A stretch of 64,000 bases of DNA from Rummeliibacillus pycnus_A (GCF_044359855.1 NZ_CP132291.1:992001-1056000), one strand, 5' to 3'; shown: positions 52,309 to 60,438, numbered from the stretch's first letter. Numbers and translations are program-made. Notes: generated by a model not told the origin, from the letters alone.

Positions 52309-53118
52309 TTAGGCAGCTTCTAAGACCTGAGTTCGGTATTCTACTGGACTTAGGTCTATTAATTTTGCCTTCATTCGTTTGTGATTATAATACTCGATAT
52401 AATCATGTAGTTCTTGTTCAAAATGTTCCATACTCTCAAAATCCTGAAGATAAAGAAGTTCAGATTTTAACAAGCCAAAGAAATTTTCAATGACGGCGTT
52501 ATCTAAACAGTTGCCCTTACGGGACATACTCTGCGTAATGTGGTGTTCTTGTAGGGTCTTCTGATACTTCTTCATTTGGTAATGCCATCCTTGATCGGAA
52601 TGTAGAATTACTTGATCTCCTGGTTGAAGACGATTAATAGCTTGATCTAACATCTCTCCAACAAGTCGATAAACAGGACGGCTCATCACTTTATACGCAA
52701 TGATTTCACCATTACACAAATCTAACACAGGTGATAAATAACGTTTCTCTCCGAATAGATGAAATTCCGTAACGTCTGTTACCCATTTTTCATTCATTTT
52801 CTTTGCCTTAAAATCACGTTGTAATAGATTTGGTGCGATTCGACCAACGGTCCCTTTGTAAGAACGATATTTCTTTATACGTACAAGACATTTTAAGCCC
52901 ATCTGATTCATTAGACTATTAATTGTTTTAGGATCGTGAGTATAACCATATTTCTTCAATTCTTTAGCTATACGACGGTAACCATAACGACCTTTATGTT
53001 CGTGGTAAATCATTTTAATTGCTTCTTTTACTTGTCCGTATTTATCAGTTTGATCTAATCGATTTTCCCAATAATAATACGTACTACGGGGAATGCCAGC
53101 GACTTTAACCAACTCCAC
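52309..53118 (-). CDS. IS3 orfB transposase catalytic subunit (copy 2)
   Basis: Identical to copy 1 except for few residues, including Val instead of Phe after the first catalytic Asp (VTDVTEF). The complete DDE set is present: Asp in VTDVTEF, Asp in HSDQGWHY, Glu in NAVIENFFG. The frame is joined to orfA by a -1 shift at A AAA AAG, since the -1 frame is open from there through to orfB. The GTG at 53118 is not needed for translation. Confidence 0.92.
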   Translation of the reverse strand: MELVKVAGIPRSTYYYWENRLDQTDKYGQVKEAIKMIYHEHKGRYGYRRIAKELKKYGYTHDPKTINSLMNQMGLKCLVRIKKYRSYKGTVGRIAPNLLQRDFKAKKMNEKWVTDVTEFHLFGEKRYLSPVLDLCNGEIIAYKVMSRPVYRLVGEMLDQAINRLQPGDQVILHSDQGWHYQMKKYQKTLQEHHITQSMSRKGNCLDNAVIENFFGLLKSELLYLQDFESMEHFEQELHDYIEYYNHKRMKAKLIDLSPVEYRTQVLEAA

Positions 53119-53147
53119 AACGTCATATTTATGCTTTAGTTCAACTA

Positions 53148-53672
53148 TTACTTGCGCTTTGATTTTGTTTGTAATTTTTCTTGCATTTGAACTAAAGTAT
53201 TTAACTTTTTTAAGTAGGCGTTCTCCATTTCTAAACGCTTTATCTTTGCTTGTAAAGCCTCTAGCGAGCCTTCATCTGATACTACAACTTTTGATTGCAT
53301 CTTATTCGATTCTTTTTTCATTGGAGGGCGCCCCTTTTTCTTTGGTTCTAGCGCATCCAGCCCCTGTGTTTTTAATAACCATTCCCATTTATAAACTGTA
53401 CTTGGAGAAGAAATATTAAAATTACTCGCTGTTTCTCGAAGAGAAGCGCCTGTTTCGTTCATAAAATTAAGTACGTCTAGTTTAAACTGAACAGAGTAAG
53501 CTGTATAGTCTTTTTCAAAACCATTCATTCCTTGGGCCTCAAATAATTTTACCCAGTTGATAACTTGAGATTTGGTTGAACCAATACTTTCTGCAATCTT
53601 TTTATAACTTTCAGTTCCATTTAAATAACGTTTCACTGCGTCTAATTTTGTCTCCATTGTAAATTTAGTCAT
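53148..53672 (-). CDS. IS3 orfA, transposase DNA-binding subunit (intact)
   Basis: The 174-residue protein has two helix-turn-helix modules (about 1-50 and 60-110; KSQVINWVKLFE and SSPSTVYKWEWLL), then a leucine-zipper-like coiled coil (LQAKIKRLEMENAYLKKL). The slip codons TTA-AAA-AAG code for the LKK in the zipper. The ATG is preceded by GGGGTG, which lies in the arm of a 15-bp hairpin that could hide it on read-through transcripts. Confidence 0.92.
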   Translation of the reverse strand: MTKFTMETKLDAVKRYLNGTESYKKIAESIGSTKSQVINWVKLFEAQGMNGFEKDYTAYSVQFKLDVLNFMNETGASLRETASNFNISSPSTVYKWEWLLKTQGLDALEPKKKGRPPMKKESNKMQSKVVVSDEGSLEALQAKIKRLEMENAYLKKLNTLVQMQEKLQTKSKRK

Positions 53673-53848
53673 AAAAACACCCCGTAAATGTTAGTTAGTG
53701 TCTAACATTTACGGGGCAGTTCAATACAGGGTTTTTAATCAAACTTTTTTACAAATTATCAATCTTTATTATAAACCATCAAAAGGGAAAATTAGTTAAG
53801 ATTTAATTTGCTACTACATGACCTTGATGCCATTGATGTTAGAACAAA

Positions 53849-53876
53849 AAAAGGCTCGATCCAATCAATCGAACCA
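53849..53876 (-). terminator. Terminator of GntR/ABC cassette 2
   Basis: On the minus strand GGTTCGAT and ATCGAGCC form an 8-bp stem (one G-T) followed by seven T residues. The rest of 53724-54022 shows nothing else. Confidence 0.75.
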
Positions 53877-54022
53877 AGTCTTATAGGAAATAATTGTTTT
53901 ATCAAATGGCAGCATAACGTCAGTTCCCGACTTTTTTTCATTCAACAATTTGTAGTTTATTTATAAAATTTGATTAAAAAACATATCTCACAAGCCTATA
54001 TTTTAATGTTAGATGAACCTAC

Positions 54023-54628
54023 TTAGAACGCCTTTCGTTTGTATATAACAGTCGTAGTCCCCCAAGAAATTAAATAGAGTAACATAATAACAAGTGTCGC
54101 TCCTATATATAAAACCGGGACGGATAAACCATTAATAAAATCAGTTATTGCTGTTAAATGTTCAGCTAAAAACAATACAATAGCCGGTCCAATAGCTGCT
54201 AAAAGGAGAAAGCTAATCATTACAACTGCTGAAATATAACCTGGTTTAAATATATGAAATAATGGAAAGGTAAATGCAGCAAATAATAAGAATAAGCTAC
54301 TGCCAATCGCAATATCAATCATCGTAAATGGTTTATTGAAAGCAAATAATGCTAGACTTGTCACACCAATTGCTAAAACCATATAAACAATAGCACCAAG
54401 ATAGCGTGATGCGATAATTTCCGTACGTGTATAAGGTAAGGAATTTAATAATATGTTTGTCTCTACTTTTTCATCGTATGCATAAGTGTTAAAGGGAATA
54501 AAAATACTGGCAACGAGAAAAGTCAAAGCTGGATGTGAGTCCATAATGATAAAGAATATGATAAAAGGAATAAATATTAATAATTGCCTTTTCTGTAGTA
54601 TGACATCACGCCTGATTAAATTAAACAT
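54023..54628 (-). CDS. ABC-2 type permease of GntR/ABC cassette 2 (PmtB/D-like)
   Basis: I start at the ATG at 54628, with AAAGGTGG upstream. The 201-residue protein has six hydrophobic segments. The stretch YAYDEKVETNILLNSLPYTR is typical of the ABC2_membrane_5-type permeases found with GntR repressors, such as the phenol-soluble-modulin exporter PmtB/PmtD. It overlaps the ATPase gene by 8 bases. Export of amphipathic peptides is possible but unproven. Confidence 0.8.
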   Translation of the reverse strand: MFNLIRRDVILQKRQLLIFIPFIIFFIIMDSHPALTFLVASIFIPFNTYAYDEKVETNILLNSLPYTRTEIIASRYLGAIVYMVLAIGVTSLALFAFNKPFTMIDIAIGSSLFLLFAAFTFPLFHIFKPGYISAVVMISFLLLAAIGPAIVLFLAEHLTAITDFINGLSVPVLYIGATLVIMLLYLISWGTTTVIYKRKAF

Positions 54629-55487
54629 GATGTATACCACCTTTCAAGTAATACATGATATCTTCCAGAGAGGGGCGTTCAATGACAACTGTGTCTCCGA
54701 AAGTATTTTTCACTTCTTTAATATTATCAGTTAATGCTTCAAAACCCGTTGATGAACGATGAATATGAACAAAATCCTTTTCAGTGTCTCTATCCAGAAG
54801 ATCCATTCCACCTTTAACGAGTGCATAGTTTTCAGCTACGTTGTGAATGGACTGATTAAATACTAATTCCCCATTCTGCATAAAAGCTATATAATCTGCG
54901 ATACGATCTAAATCTGTTGTAATATGCGTAGAGAAGAAAATGGTACGATTAGCTTCAATCATTAATTCCTGTAAAAGATCCAATAGCTCTCGTCTGAAAA
55001 TGGGGTCTAAGCCTGCTGTTGGTTCGTCCATGATAATCAGCTCTGCATGATGTGATAGTGCTATCGCCAATGAAGCTTTCATTTGCATCCCTTTTGAGAA
55101 AGTTTTGATCGCTTTATTAAGCGGTAATTTGAATTGTTCAACATAATGATAAAATAAAGTATCATCCCATTGTTTGTAAGCTGGTGCAACTATACGCTTT
55201 ATATCTTTTAAGTTTAGCCCTTCAAAAAAAATATTGCTATCGTAGACAAACCCAATTCTTTCTTTGATAGCCTTCTCATGTGACTTGTAGTCCAACCCGA
55301 AAAGCTTAACTTCTCCGGCATCCGGCTTTAATAGATTCATAATCATCTTTATTGTGGTTGACTTACCAGCTCCATTTTCTCCAATGAATCCAGTCACAAA
55401 GCCTTGCTTCACTTGTAAATTAATATTTTTAACGGAAAATTCTTTAAATTGCTTCGTTACATTTTTTAATTCAACCACATTTTCCAT
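54621..55487 (-). CDS. ABC exporter ATPase of cassette 2
   Basis: A 288-residue ATPase with Walker A GENGAGKST at 36-44, signature FSKGMQMK in place of LSGGQ, and Walker B LIIMDEPTAGLD. The C-terminal 80 residues are specific to the PmtA/YtrB type. It is related to, but clearly diverged from, the ATPase at 9696-10568. The ATG follows GGAGTGAA-type ribosome site and lies 5 bases after the regulator gene. Confidence 0.9.
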   Translation of the reverse strand: MENVVELKNVTKQFKEFSVKNINLQVKQGFVTGFIGENGAGKSTTIKMIMNLLKPDAGEVKLFGLDYKSHEKAIKERIGFVYDSNIFFEGLNLKDIKRIVAPAYKQWDDTLFYHYVEQFKLPLNKAIKTFSKGMQMKASLAIALSHHAELIIMDEPTAGLDPIFRRELLDLLQELMIEANRTIFFSTHITTDLDRIADYIAFMQNGELVFNQSIHNVAENYALVKGGMDLLDRDTEKDFVHIHRSSTGFEALTDNIKEVKNTFGDTVVIERPSLEDIMYYLKGGIHHV

Positions 55488-55492
55488 TCATT

Positions 55493-55864
55493 TCACTCCT
55501 CATATAAAATCTTCAATAACTGCTTCAATTCATCAAATGACAAGCCAATTTCTCTGCTATTCGTTATGACCGCACTTAGCTGCTCCTCAATGACCTTTAG
55601 CTTCTTCTCTCTTATAACCTCTAAATTTTGCTCTGAGACAAAAGAACCTTTCCCGACAATGGAATAGATAAAGCCCGCCTTCTCCAATTCCTCATAGGCA
55701 CGTTTCGTCGTTATAACACTAATTTGTAAATCCTTTGCGAGGTTACGCATGGAAGGTATTGCTGAGCCCTCCATAAGTTCACCTGCTAAAATAGACGACT
55801 TAATTTGATTCGTAATTTGTTCATAAATCGGCTCCTTTGAACTGTTGGAAATAATAATTTGCAT
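55493..55864 (-). CDS. GntR-family (YtrA/PmtR-type) repressor of cassette 2
   Basis: The 123-residue protein begins with the family pattern SSKEPIYEQITNQIKSSIL, and the winged helix (recognition part MRNLAKDLQISVITTKRAYE) ends near residue 72. The short C-terminal helix is for dimerisation. AAGAAGAGGGAT precedes the ATG. It sits in a four-gene transcript behind a promoter with a palindromic operator, very likely its own target. Confidence 0.9.
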   Translation of the reverse strand: MQIIISNSSKEPIYEQITNQIKSSILAGELMEGSAIPSMRNLAKDLQISVITTKRAYEELEKAGFIYSIVGKGSFVSEQNLEVIREKKLKVIEEQLSAVITNSREIGLSFDELKQLLKILYEE

Positions 55865-55879
55865 GCTAATCCCTCTTCT

Positions 55880-56194
55880 TTATTTTTCTGAAAACATACT
55901 TGAAATAATGTCATGAACTGCTTGAATCAGTATAACAATAACGTGAATTGTCATGAACATATTAAAAAATGGAAAGGAATAAGGGGCAATCCATTTAGTA
56001 AAGAGCTTCAAGTCCAAAATCCATCTTGCTAACCTGGCAAATAAGTTATCACTATCGTTTATGTTTGGTTCCAGGAAAGTACCATCAACGACGATAAAGA
56101 TCAATTGAACAATAAAAAATATACCAATGGTGATCATCCAGCGTTTTGCTAGATTAATATTATGAGTTTTTTCTATGCCTACTATTTGAAACAC
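55880..56194 (-). CDS. Small membrane protein, first gene of cassette 2
   Basis: A 104-residue protein with two hydrophobic segments (about 18-40 and 70-95). It starts at a GTG; AGGAG is very close to it, so the exact start is uncertain. No family recognised. Its position between the operator and the GntR gene makes it part of the regulated operon; a sensing or immunity-type role is conceivable. Confidence 0.6.
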   Translation of the reverse strand: MFQIVGIEKTHNINLAKRWMITIGIFFIVQLIFIVVDGTFLEPNINDSDNLFARLARWILDLKLFTKWIAPYSFPFFNMFMTIHVIVILIQAVHDIISSMFSEK

Positions 56195-56289
56195 ATCTCC
56201 TCTCTTAGAATGTTAGTGTGTTGGTTGTTACTCCTTCATTAATTGTCATTTAAGAACGAGTACACATAATTACCCACATCCCTATATAA

Positions 56290-56338
56290 TGTATATATAC
56301 TATATACACATTATATACATACGTGAAACGTCATGCAA
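56290..56338 (-). promoter_or_regulatory. Promoter and operator of cassette 2
   Basis: On the minus strand TTGCAT (56333-56338) and TATAAT (56310-56315) are 17 bases apart. Just downstream is an 8-bp palindrome TGTATATA-TAC-TATATACA (56290-56308), overlapping the transcription start. This suits the GntR-type repressor encoded by the operon. Confidence 0.8.
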
Positions 56339-56402
56339 CTATTATTATTTAAAAAGAAAGAAAATTAAAATAAATTTAAAAACAAAGTCTACCTGAATTC
56401 AA

Positions 56403-56456
56403 CAAAAGAAGCCTCTACTTTGAAAAAGATTAATCAAAAAGGATGTGCTTCTTTTG
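56403..56456. other. Hairpin in the intergenic gap
   Basis: CAAAAGAAGC and GCTTCTTTTG pair over 10 bp across a 34-base interior. On the plus strand a T-rich tail follows, so it may be a terminator of a lost gene. Confidence 0.45.
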
Positions 56457-56488
56457 TTTAAGCGTGTGATTTTTGACATTTTTATAAA

Positions 56489-56776
56489 TTGAAAAAGAAA
56501 ATCGGAGTTCCTTTCAGGGGCCCTGTTTATTTTTTGTTCGATCTGCCTTACGTTTTAGCTGAAAAGGCAAAACAATATAAAGGGGATTGTGAAATCTTCA
56601 TATTCGATATTACAAGAGGAGGACATACGGAAGCTAACTTTGGAAAAGATAGCATTATGTTTCTTAAGGATTATCAAGGAGTAGCAGAAGGTAACTACTA
56701 CTGTGAAGTGGAGTATTATCCAGGAACTGAACCAGGAAAGTCATTGAAAATTTATCAGTCAAAAGGGGGATTTTAA
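56489..56776 (+). CDS. Unrecognised small protein in degraded region
   Basis: A 95-residue frame from TTG without a good ribosome site. The sequence is acidic-aromatic with FRGPVYFLFDLPYVLAEKAK near the start and does not match a family I know. It lies just before a transposase fragment and may be the stump of a longer gene. Codon pattern looks coding. Confidence 0.4.
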   Translation: MKKKIGVPFRGPVYFLFDLPYVLAEKAKQYKGDCEIFIFDITRGGHTEANFGKDSIMFLKDYQGVAEGNYYCEVEYYPGTEPGKSLKIYQSKGGF

Positions 56777-56790
56777 ACTTGTCAGATTAG

Positions 56791-57078
56791 TTGAAGAAAG
56801 CGTATCAATTGAAAGAAGAGTATCTTAAATGGTTTGACCAAGCTAAACAGATTGGAAGAGAGGATATAGCTCTTGTGAAAAATCAGTTACTTACCTTTTA
56901 TCGAAGAATAGAGGAAGAAGGAATAAACAACCTAACAAAGGTAATGAAAAGGAATGCCTTTGGATACCGAAGATTTGATCGTTTTAGAAGTAGAATTTTA
57001 TTACATCACCAATCTATGTATTTAGAGACTCCTATTGAGGGAGGAAATGAATTCAATCATTCCTACCCCAACATTTGA
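56791..57078 (+). pseudogene. ISL3-family transposase, C-terminal fragment
   Basis: The conceptual product ends with VMKRNAFGYRRFDRFRSRIL, the conserved C-terminus of ISL3 transposases, preceded by the helical LKEEYLKWFDQAKQIG segment. About 300 residues of N-terminal and catalytic sequence are missing. The expected NGxxEGxNNxxK segment is also reduced to a junction at INNLTKVMKRN, indicating an internal deletion. Confidence 0.8.
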
Positions 57079-57167
57079 CTAAGAGCCTAAATTCTTCCCT
57101 CACGGATTATTAACAGTGATTACTGATTGTTGAAACAAAAGCTGATGTTGTTGTTGTAATCGTCGTC

Positions 57168-57647
57168 CACGTAGATGCTGGCAACACCATTACTGTTAAT
57201 AAAACATGGAGATATAAAAAATCAATGCCAGAGGGATTTGGACCAACTAAAAACAAACAATCGAACCGAATCATTGATGTTGATGAAATTACTATGTCTA
57301 AATTCGAAGAGTTATTTACAACATTGGCGAACAACCCATATGGATTGGTTTTCTACAGTTCTAAATCAAAATATAAAGTCATCAGTAATTCAAATGCAAA
57401 TAAACTTTTGAAAAATATACTGGCGGATCTTGAAATTGAGCGAATCACTGTACATGGGCTAAGACACACTCATGCATGTGTGATGCTTTACAAAAAGGTA
57501 TCCATTTACTATGTAAGTGAACGATTAGGTCATCAAGACATTGAAACAACGCATAGATATTATGCTCATGTTACGAAAGAGTTACGTGCAGAGGATGCTA
57601 AGGCCACAACGGATTTATTTACTAACATGTTGTCTTCTTTAAAATAA
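57168..57647 (+). pseudogene. Tyrosine recombinase (integrase), C-terminal fragment
   Basis: From about 57183 the frame reads NTITVNKTWRYKK and continues into the catalytic domain: HGLRHTH (His-x-x-Arg), RLGHQDIETT (second His) and the nucleophile Tyr in THRYYAHV. The N-terminal DNA-binding part and the first catalytic Arg are missing. It is the end of a phage- or ICE-type integrase. A tRNA-like 3' end lies about 290 bases downstream. Confidence 0.85.
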
Positions 57648-57658
57648 TCTTAGTATAC

Positions 57659-57687
57659 GCATATCTGAATTTCAGATATGCTTTTTT
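57659..57687 (+). terminator. Terminator after the integrase remnant
   Basis: GCATATCTGAA and TTCAGATATGC form a perfect 11-bp stem with almost no loop, followed by six T residues. Confidence 0.85.
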
Positions 57688-57854
57688 GATGCAGATAAAT
57701 AATTACTATTCATAAAGGCTTTATGAATATTTAATACAAAAAACGATATTGCTTACGACTAAAGTAAGCTGTGTTATCAAGGCTTTTTCTTGTGTAAAAT
57801 TTGTGTAAAATGAATTCAATTCTTATCGTTTTCTATCGTGTTCTCAGGAAATGC

Positions 57855-57900
57855 AAAAAGCTCATAAACCCTATCATATCAAGGTTTATGAGCTTTCTTA
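57855..57900. terminator. Terminator-like hairpin near the att-like site
   Basis: AAAGCTCATAAACC and GGTTTATGAGCTTT pair perfectly over 14 bp; T-rich tails on both sides. Confidence 0.75.
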
Positions 57901-57937
57901 ATTTTTCATTCGTAACGTAAATTAATCTAAAGATACC

Positions 57938-57976
57938 GGTGGTCGGGATCGAACCGACACTCCTCGGAACACTATT
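57938..57976 (-). other. tRNA-like 3' end, candidate attachment site
   Basis: On the minus strand GTCGGTTCGATCCCGAC has a perfect T-stem with the invariant TTCGATC loop, followed by CACCGG. No D-arm or anticodon arm is found upstream, so it is not a whole tRNA. Such 3' fragments are left by integration of tRNA-targeting elements, and an integrase remnant lies next to it. Confidence 0.55.
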
Positions 57977-58011
57977 TTACCTACTTTTACTCTTTTATCT
58001 TAATTATGATT

Positions 58012-58446
58012 TTATTTTATAGATACTTCACCTTGAACTTCAATAATAATCCCTGCTTTTCTTAATAAATTTCCAACTTTACAACCTCTATCTGCTCCTT
58101 CAATTATTCTTTGTGCAGATTCAATTTGTTCTTCTGTTGCATCAGTAGTTAATACGATTTGTGGATAGTGAGTAATAGTAAATCCATCAGTAGCTAAAGT
58201 TGCTTTAGAATTTACTGTAAGTTCATCTACAGGTAGGCCCCTGCTTTCAAGCATATAAATAAGAGTCTCTATGTAACAAGTTGTTGCTGAACTAACTAAT
58301 AGATCTTTTGGATCTGCTCCGTTACCGTTGCCACCAGAAGATTTAGAAATAGCGATATTTATATCAAAATGTTCGGATTTTAGAATCCCATTATCTGCTA
58401 CTCCTCCATTCCAAACAGCATTCACATTTGTTTTTTGATTAACCAT
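58012..58446 (-). CDS. OsmC/Ohr-family peroxide-reducing protein
   Basis: I start at the ATG at 58446 (GGAGG upstream), giving 144 residues. The two redox cysteines are Cys57 (SSATTCYIE) and Cys122 (DRGCKVGNLL). The pattern is that of OsmC-like proteins, which reduce organic hydroperoxides or handle sulfane sulfur. CsoR/CstR-like boxes upstream point to copper or persulfide control rather than OhrR. Confidence 0.88.
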   Translation of the reverse strand: MVNQKTNVNAVWNGGVADNGILKSEHFDINIAISKSSGGNGNGADPKDLLVSSATTCYIETLIYMLESRGLPVDELTVNSKATLATDGFTITHYPQIVLTTDATEEQIESAQRIIEGADRGCKVGNLLRKAGIIIEVQGEVSIK

Positions 58447-58518
58447 ATTTAAGATTCCTCCATTGATATTAATAATATATAACCGATCCGCATTTTTTGT
58501 GTAGATATAGTACAAAAT

Positions 58519-58536
58519 ATACGCACATAGGGGTAT
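58519..58536. promoter_or_regulatory. CsoR/CstR-like box 1 upstream of osmC
   Basis: ATACGCACATAGGGGTAT has the outer ATAC/GTAT and the G-run typical of CsoR-family operators. It lies about 70 bases before the OsmC start. Confidence 0.5.
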
Positions 58537-58625
58537 AGAAAAAAATGATATTCATAATTTAGTCTGCGCAATTATTTTTTCTATCGTTTTACTAAATCTC
58601 AAAATATCAACATGGTGAAATAGTA

Positions 58626-58645
58626 ACATACCTATAGGGGTATGT
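58626..58645. promoter_or_regulatory. CsoR/CstR-like box 2 upstream of osmC
   Basis: ACATACC-TATAGG-GGTATGT is a 7-bp inverted repeat with a G-run, close to known CsoR/CstR operators. No csoR gene is in the window, so the regulator would be encoded elsewhere or lost. The rest of 58646-58815 shows no gene. Confidence 0.55.
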
Positions 58646-58818
58646 AAAGTCTTCTACTCCACAACAAGCAAGATAAAAGTGATTTATGTTTATTCATTTA
58701 AAACAGCTTATTCTACTTCTTTTCAAACAAATTCCATATATGGCTGAGAGACTATTCTGCCCACTCCTACTTTACGGTAGTTGTATTTATTTTTTTCTTC
58801 AATAAATCCTTTTTTAGC

Positions 58819-58847
58819 AAAAAAAGCACCCCGAGGGATGCTTTTTA
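58819..58847 (-). terminator. Terminator of the 62-residue gene
   Basis: AAAAAGCATCCC, TC loop, GGGGTGCTTTTT on the minus strand, followed by further T residues. Confidence 0.82.
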
Positions 58848-58855
58848 GTTGATTA

Positions 58856-59044
58856 CTATTTTTCTTCTTGAATAGACGCTACCTGATTAGTAAAAATAAC
58901 CGTACGTATTCCGTCTTCTTTAATTCTTAATGCAGATACAGTAAAGTTGCCTTCTGCATCTAAGAATTTTGTTTCAAACTCATCAAAAGTAATGTCCATT
59001 AACACTTTACCACCATTAGATAAATTAATATAAGTCTTTGCCAC
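58856..59044 (-). CDS. Small protein of unknown function
   Basis: The GTG at 59044 has AGGAGG 7 bases upstream; an earlier in-frame GTG at 59053 is inside the ribosome site. The 62-residue product (MAKTYINLSNGG...) is acidic and beta-rich, with neither signal nor membrane segment. No family recognised. It has its own terminator. Confidence 0.6.
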   Translation of the reverse strand: MAKTYINLSNGGKVLMDITFDEFETKFLDAEGNFTVSALRIKEDGIRTVIFTNQVASIQEEK

Positions 59045-59176
59045 ATTAAACACCTCCTGCTCAACACTATATTACATAGATAATAGTAAGTATATTACAT
59101 ATTTGATATTTAAAAATACGACGCAAAAAAGACACACTTAGAAAAATGCATTAATCAAATGGCTTTTTAACTAAAT

Positions 59177-59245
59177 TGAAATGCAGCTATTTATTTTCAA
59201 GATCCTGATGGTAATAGTCTAGAATTTTTTTCTCCTTTAAGATAG
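59177..59245 (+). pseudogene. VOC/glyoxalase-fold protein, C-terminal stub
   Basis: The frame reads AIYFQDPDGNSLEFFSPLR and stop, the conserved C-terminal strand of glyoxalase/bleomycin-resistance proteins with its metal-binding Glu. Nothing upstream continues it. It is the last trace of a deleted gene. The remainder of 59246-59441 is empty. Confidence 0.65.
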
Positions 59246-59441
59246 ACTTTGAAGAAGAATTTGAAATGATGACTTTAGAATAATGTGAACGAACTAAAGA
59301 ATAAGAAATTCTATAGTCTTCAATTATGTTTTAAAAGTTTTTTCTAATAGGAAGTAATATTTTTTATGGTTTTTAAATATTAAAAAGAACCGTTTGCTTA
59401 TTATGCAAACAGTCCTTAGAAAAATAATAGGATAGCTATTT

Positions 59442-59924
59442 CTATTTTATTGAAACACCCAAAATTTCAGCTACTTTTTTAAGGTTATCTCGGTTTACTT
59501 TTATTAATTTTGTAATATTTGTGTTGTCTTTACTTGTAATGGCATCTTGTAAAGCATCATATTTCCCATGGATTTCTTCTGCATAGACCTCACCTTTTTT
59601 CGCTTTCAAAGGAGGCAGAATGGCAGCATGAAATTCATCATGAAGTTTACCTGCAATAGTGTTCGCAGATTTATAGTCTCCTTTTTTTATATCTTGTTCA
59701 ATGGTTGTAAAACCATCAAGTTCATCTTTGAATGCCTTTGCCAAAGCTTGGTTATTCTCCATTTCCATACCCTTCATTGAGTCATCCTTTGTGGATTTTG
59801 AAGTAGTATTACTTTGGGTCAGCGTATTGCTTTGTGATTGATTATGATCTTGAGATGTTCCACAACCTGTAAGACTAAATGCTAGGCTTGAACCAATAAT
59901 TATCGCATATATTTTTTTATTCAT
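59442..59924 (-). CDS. Lipoprotein paired with PepSY-helix protein
   Basis: I start at the ATG at 59924 that overlaps the upstream stop (ATGA), giving 160 residues with lipobox SLTGC (Cys21). A Ser/Thr/Gln-rich linker and a short MKGMEMEN methionine cluster precede a helical domain (about 65-160) with LHDEFHAAILPPLK. Methionine and histidine residues may bind copper or heme. No family name known. It is co-transcribed with the PepSY-type membrane gene. Confidence 0.7.
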   Translation of the reverse strand: MNKKIYAIIIGSSLAFSLTGCGTSQDHNQSQSNTLTQSNTTSKSTKDDSMKGMEMENNQALAKAFKDELDGFTTIEQDIKKGDYKSANTIAGKLHDEFHAAILPPLKAKKGEVYAEEIHGKYDALQDAITSKDNTNITKLIKVNRDNLKKVAEILGVSIK

Positions 59925-60217
59925 TTTTTCTTCTTCTTCCTTTTTTTGATTATTAAATTCACCCACATCCATACCCCCGAAATACTTAGAACAATCATAC
60001 AAATTGCTCCTAAATCGGTAAGAAATATGATGGATGTATTTCCAACGTGTCCTGAGTGTAATGCAAAAATAAACTCTTGTAACTTCATTTCCCTATTTGA
60101 AGAATAACCAATAAGAGAACGATGATTTAGTAAAATTCCTGTTATGGCCATAAGTAACACTAGGATAGATCCTGTTAAGCCAGCAGTATGATGGATAATT
60201 TTTAGAATTTTGTACAT
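59921..60217 (-). CDS. PepSY-associated transmembrane helix protein
   Basis: A protein of about 98 residues (start ATG 60217 or GTG 60226; ribosome site weak). Two hydrophobic helices flank a short outside loop: HHTAGLTGSILVLLMAITGI (helix 1) and a second helix near 70-90, followed by a poly-Lys tail. It corresponds to the PepSY_TM family found in iron- or heme-related membrane proteins. The gene overlaps the lipoprotein gene by 4 bases. Confidence 0.7.
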   Translation of the reverse strand: MYKILKIIHHTAGLTGSILVLLMAITGILLNHRSLIGYSSNREMKLQEFIFALHSGHVGNTSIIFLTDLGAICMIVLSISGVWMWVNLIIKKRKKKKK

Positions 60218-60393
60218 AGATAGCACTCATCACTCACAATTTAATTCATTATAAAGTTGACTTCTTACTTTACGGACATTTTGAACTATCGTATACCATA
60301 TGTTTAACAAGTAAATTAAAGTTTATGCAGCGTATGTTCCATATGAAAAATTAAATTCCATTTAAATGTTCTTACCCAAATTCTATATAAAAA

Positions 60394-60438
60394 TAAACCG
60401 TAGTCTAAACAGTATTTTGTTTAGCTACGGTTTTTAAT
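60394..60438. terminator. Bidirectional terminator
   Basis: AACCGTAG.CTAAAC pairs with GTTTAGCTACGGTT with one bulge; T-runs on both sides. It ends the 89-residue gene on the minus strand. Confidence 0.75.

Larger units (their letters stand above)
52278..53723 (-). mobile_element. IS3-family insertion sequence, copy 2 (1446 bp, intact)
   Basis: Same element as 19290-20733 but in reverse orientation and 2 bases longer. Ends TGAACTGACCC and GGGGCAGTTCA. orfA and orfB are intact, with the A AAA AAG slip site. Unlike copy 1 no matching target duplication is visible (AGTT versus ATAC), so one flank has probably changed since insertion. Confidence 0.93.

Noticed and set aside
19290..53723. The two IS3 copies as ends of a composite transposon or of an inversion
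   Set aside because: Copy 1 has its own TAAA target duplication and splits a terminator that rejoins perfectly, so it is a simple insertion. An inversion between the copies would have separated those flanks.
56280..56330. AT-rich palindrome as a replication or plasmid origin
   Set aside because: It fits exactly between the -10 and the first gene of a GntR-controlled operon, so an operator is the simpler reading.
57938..57976. Complete tRNA gene
   Set aside because: Only the T-arm and part of the acceptor strand can be folded; there is no anticodon or D-arm upstream on the minus strand.
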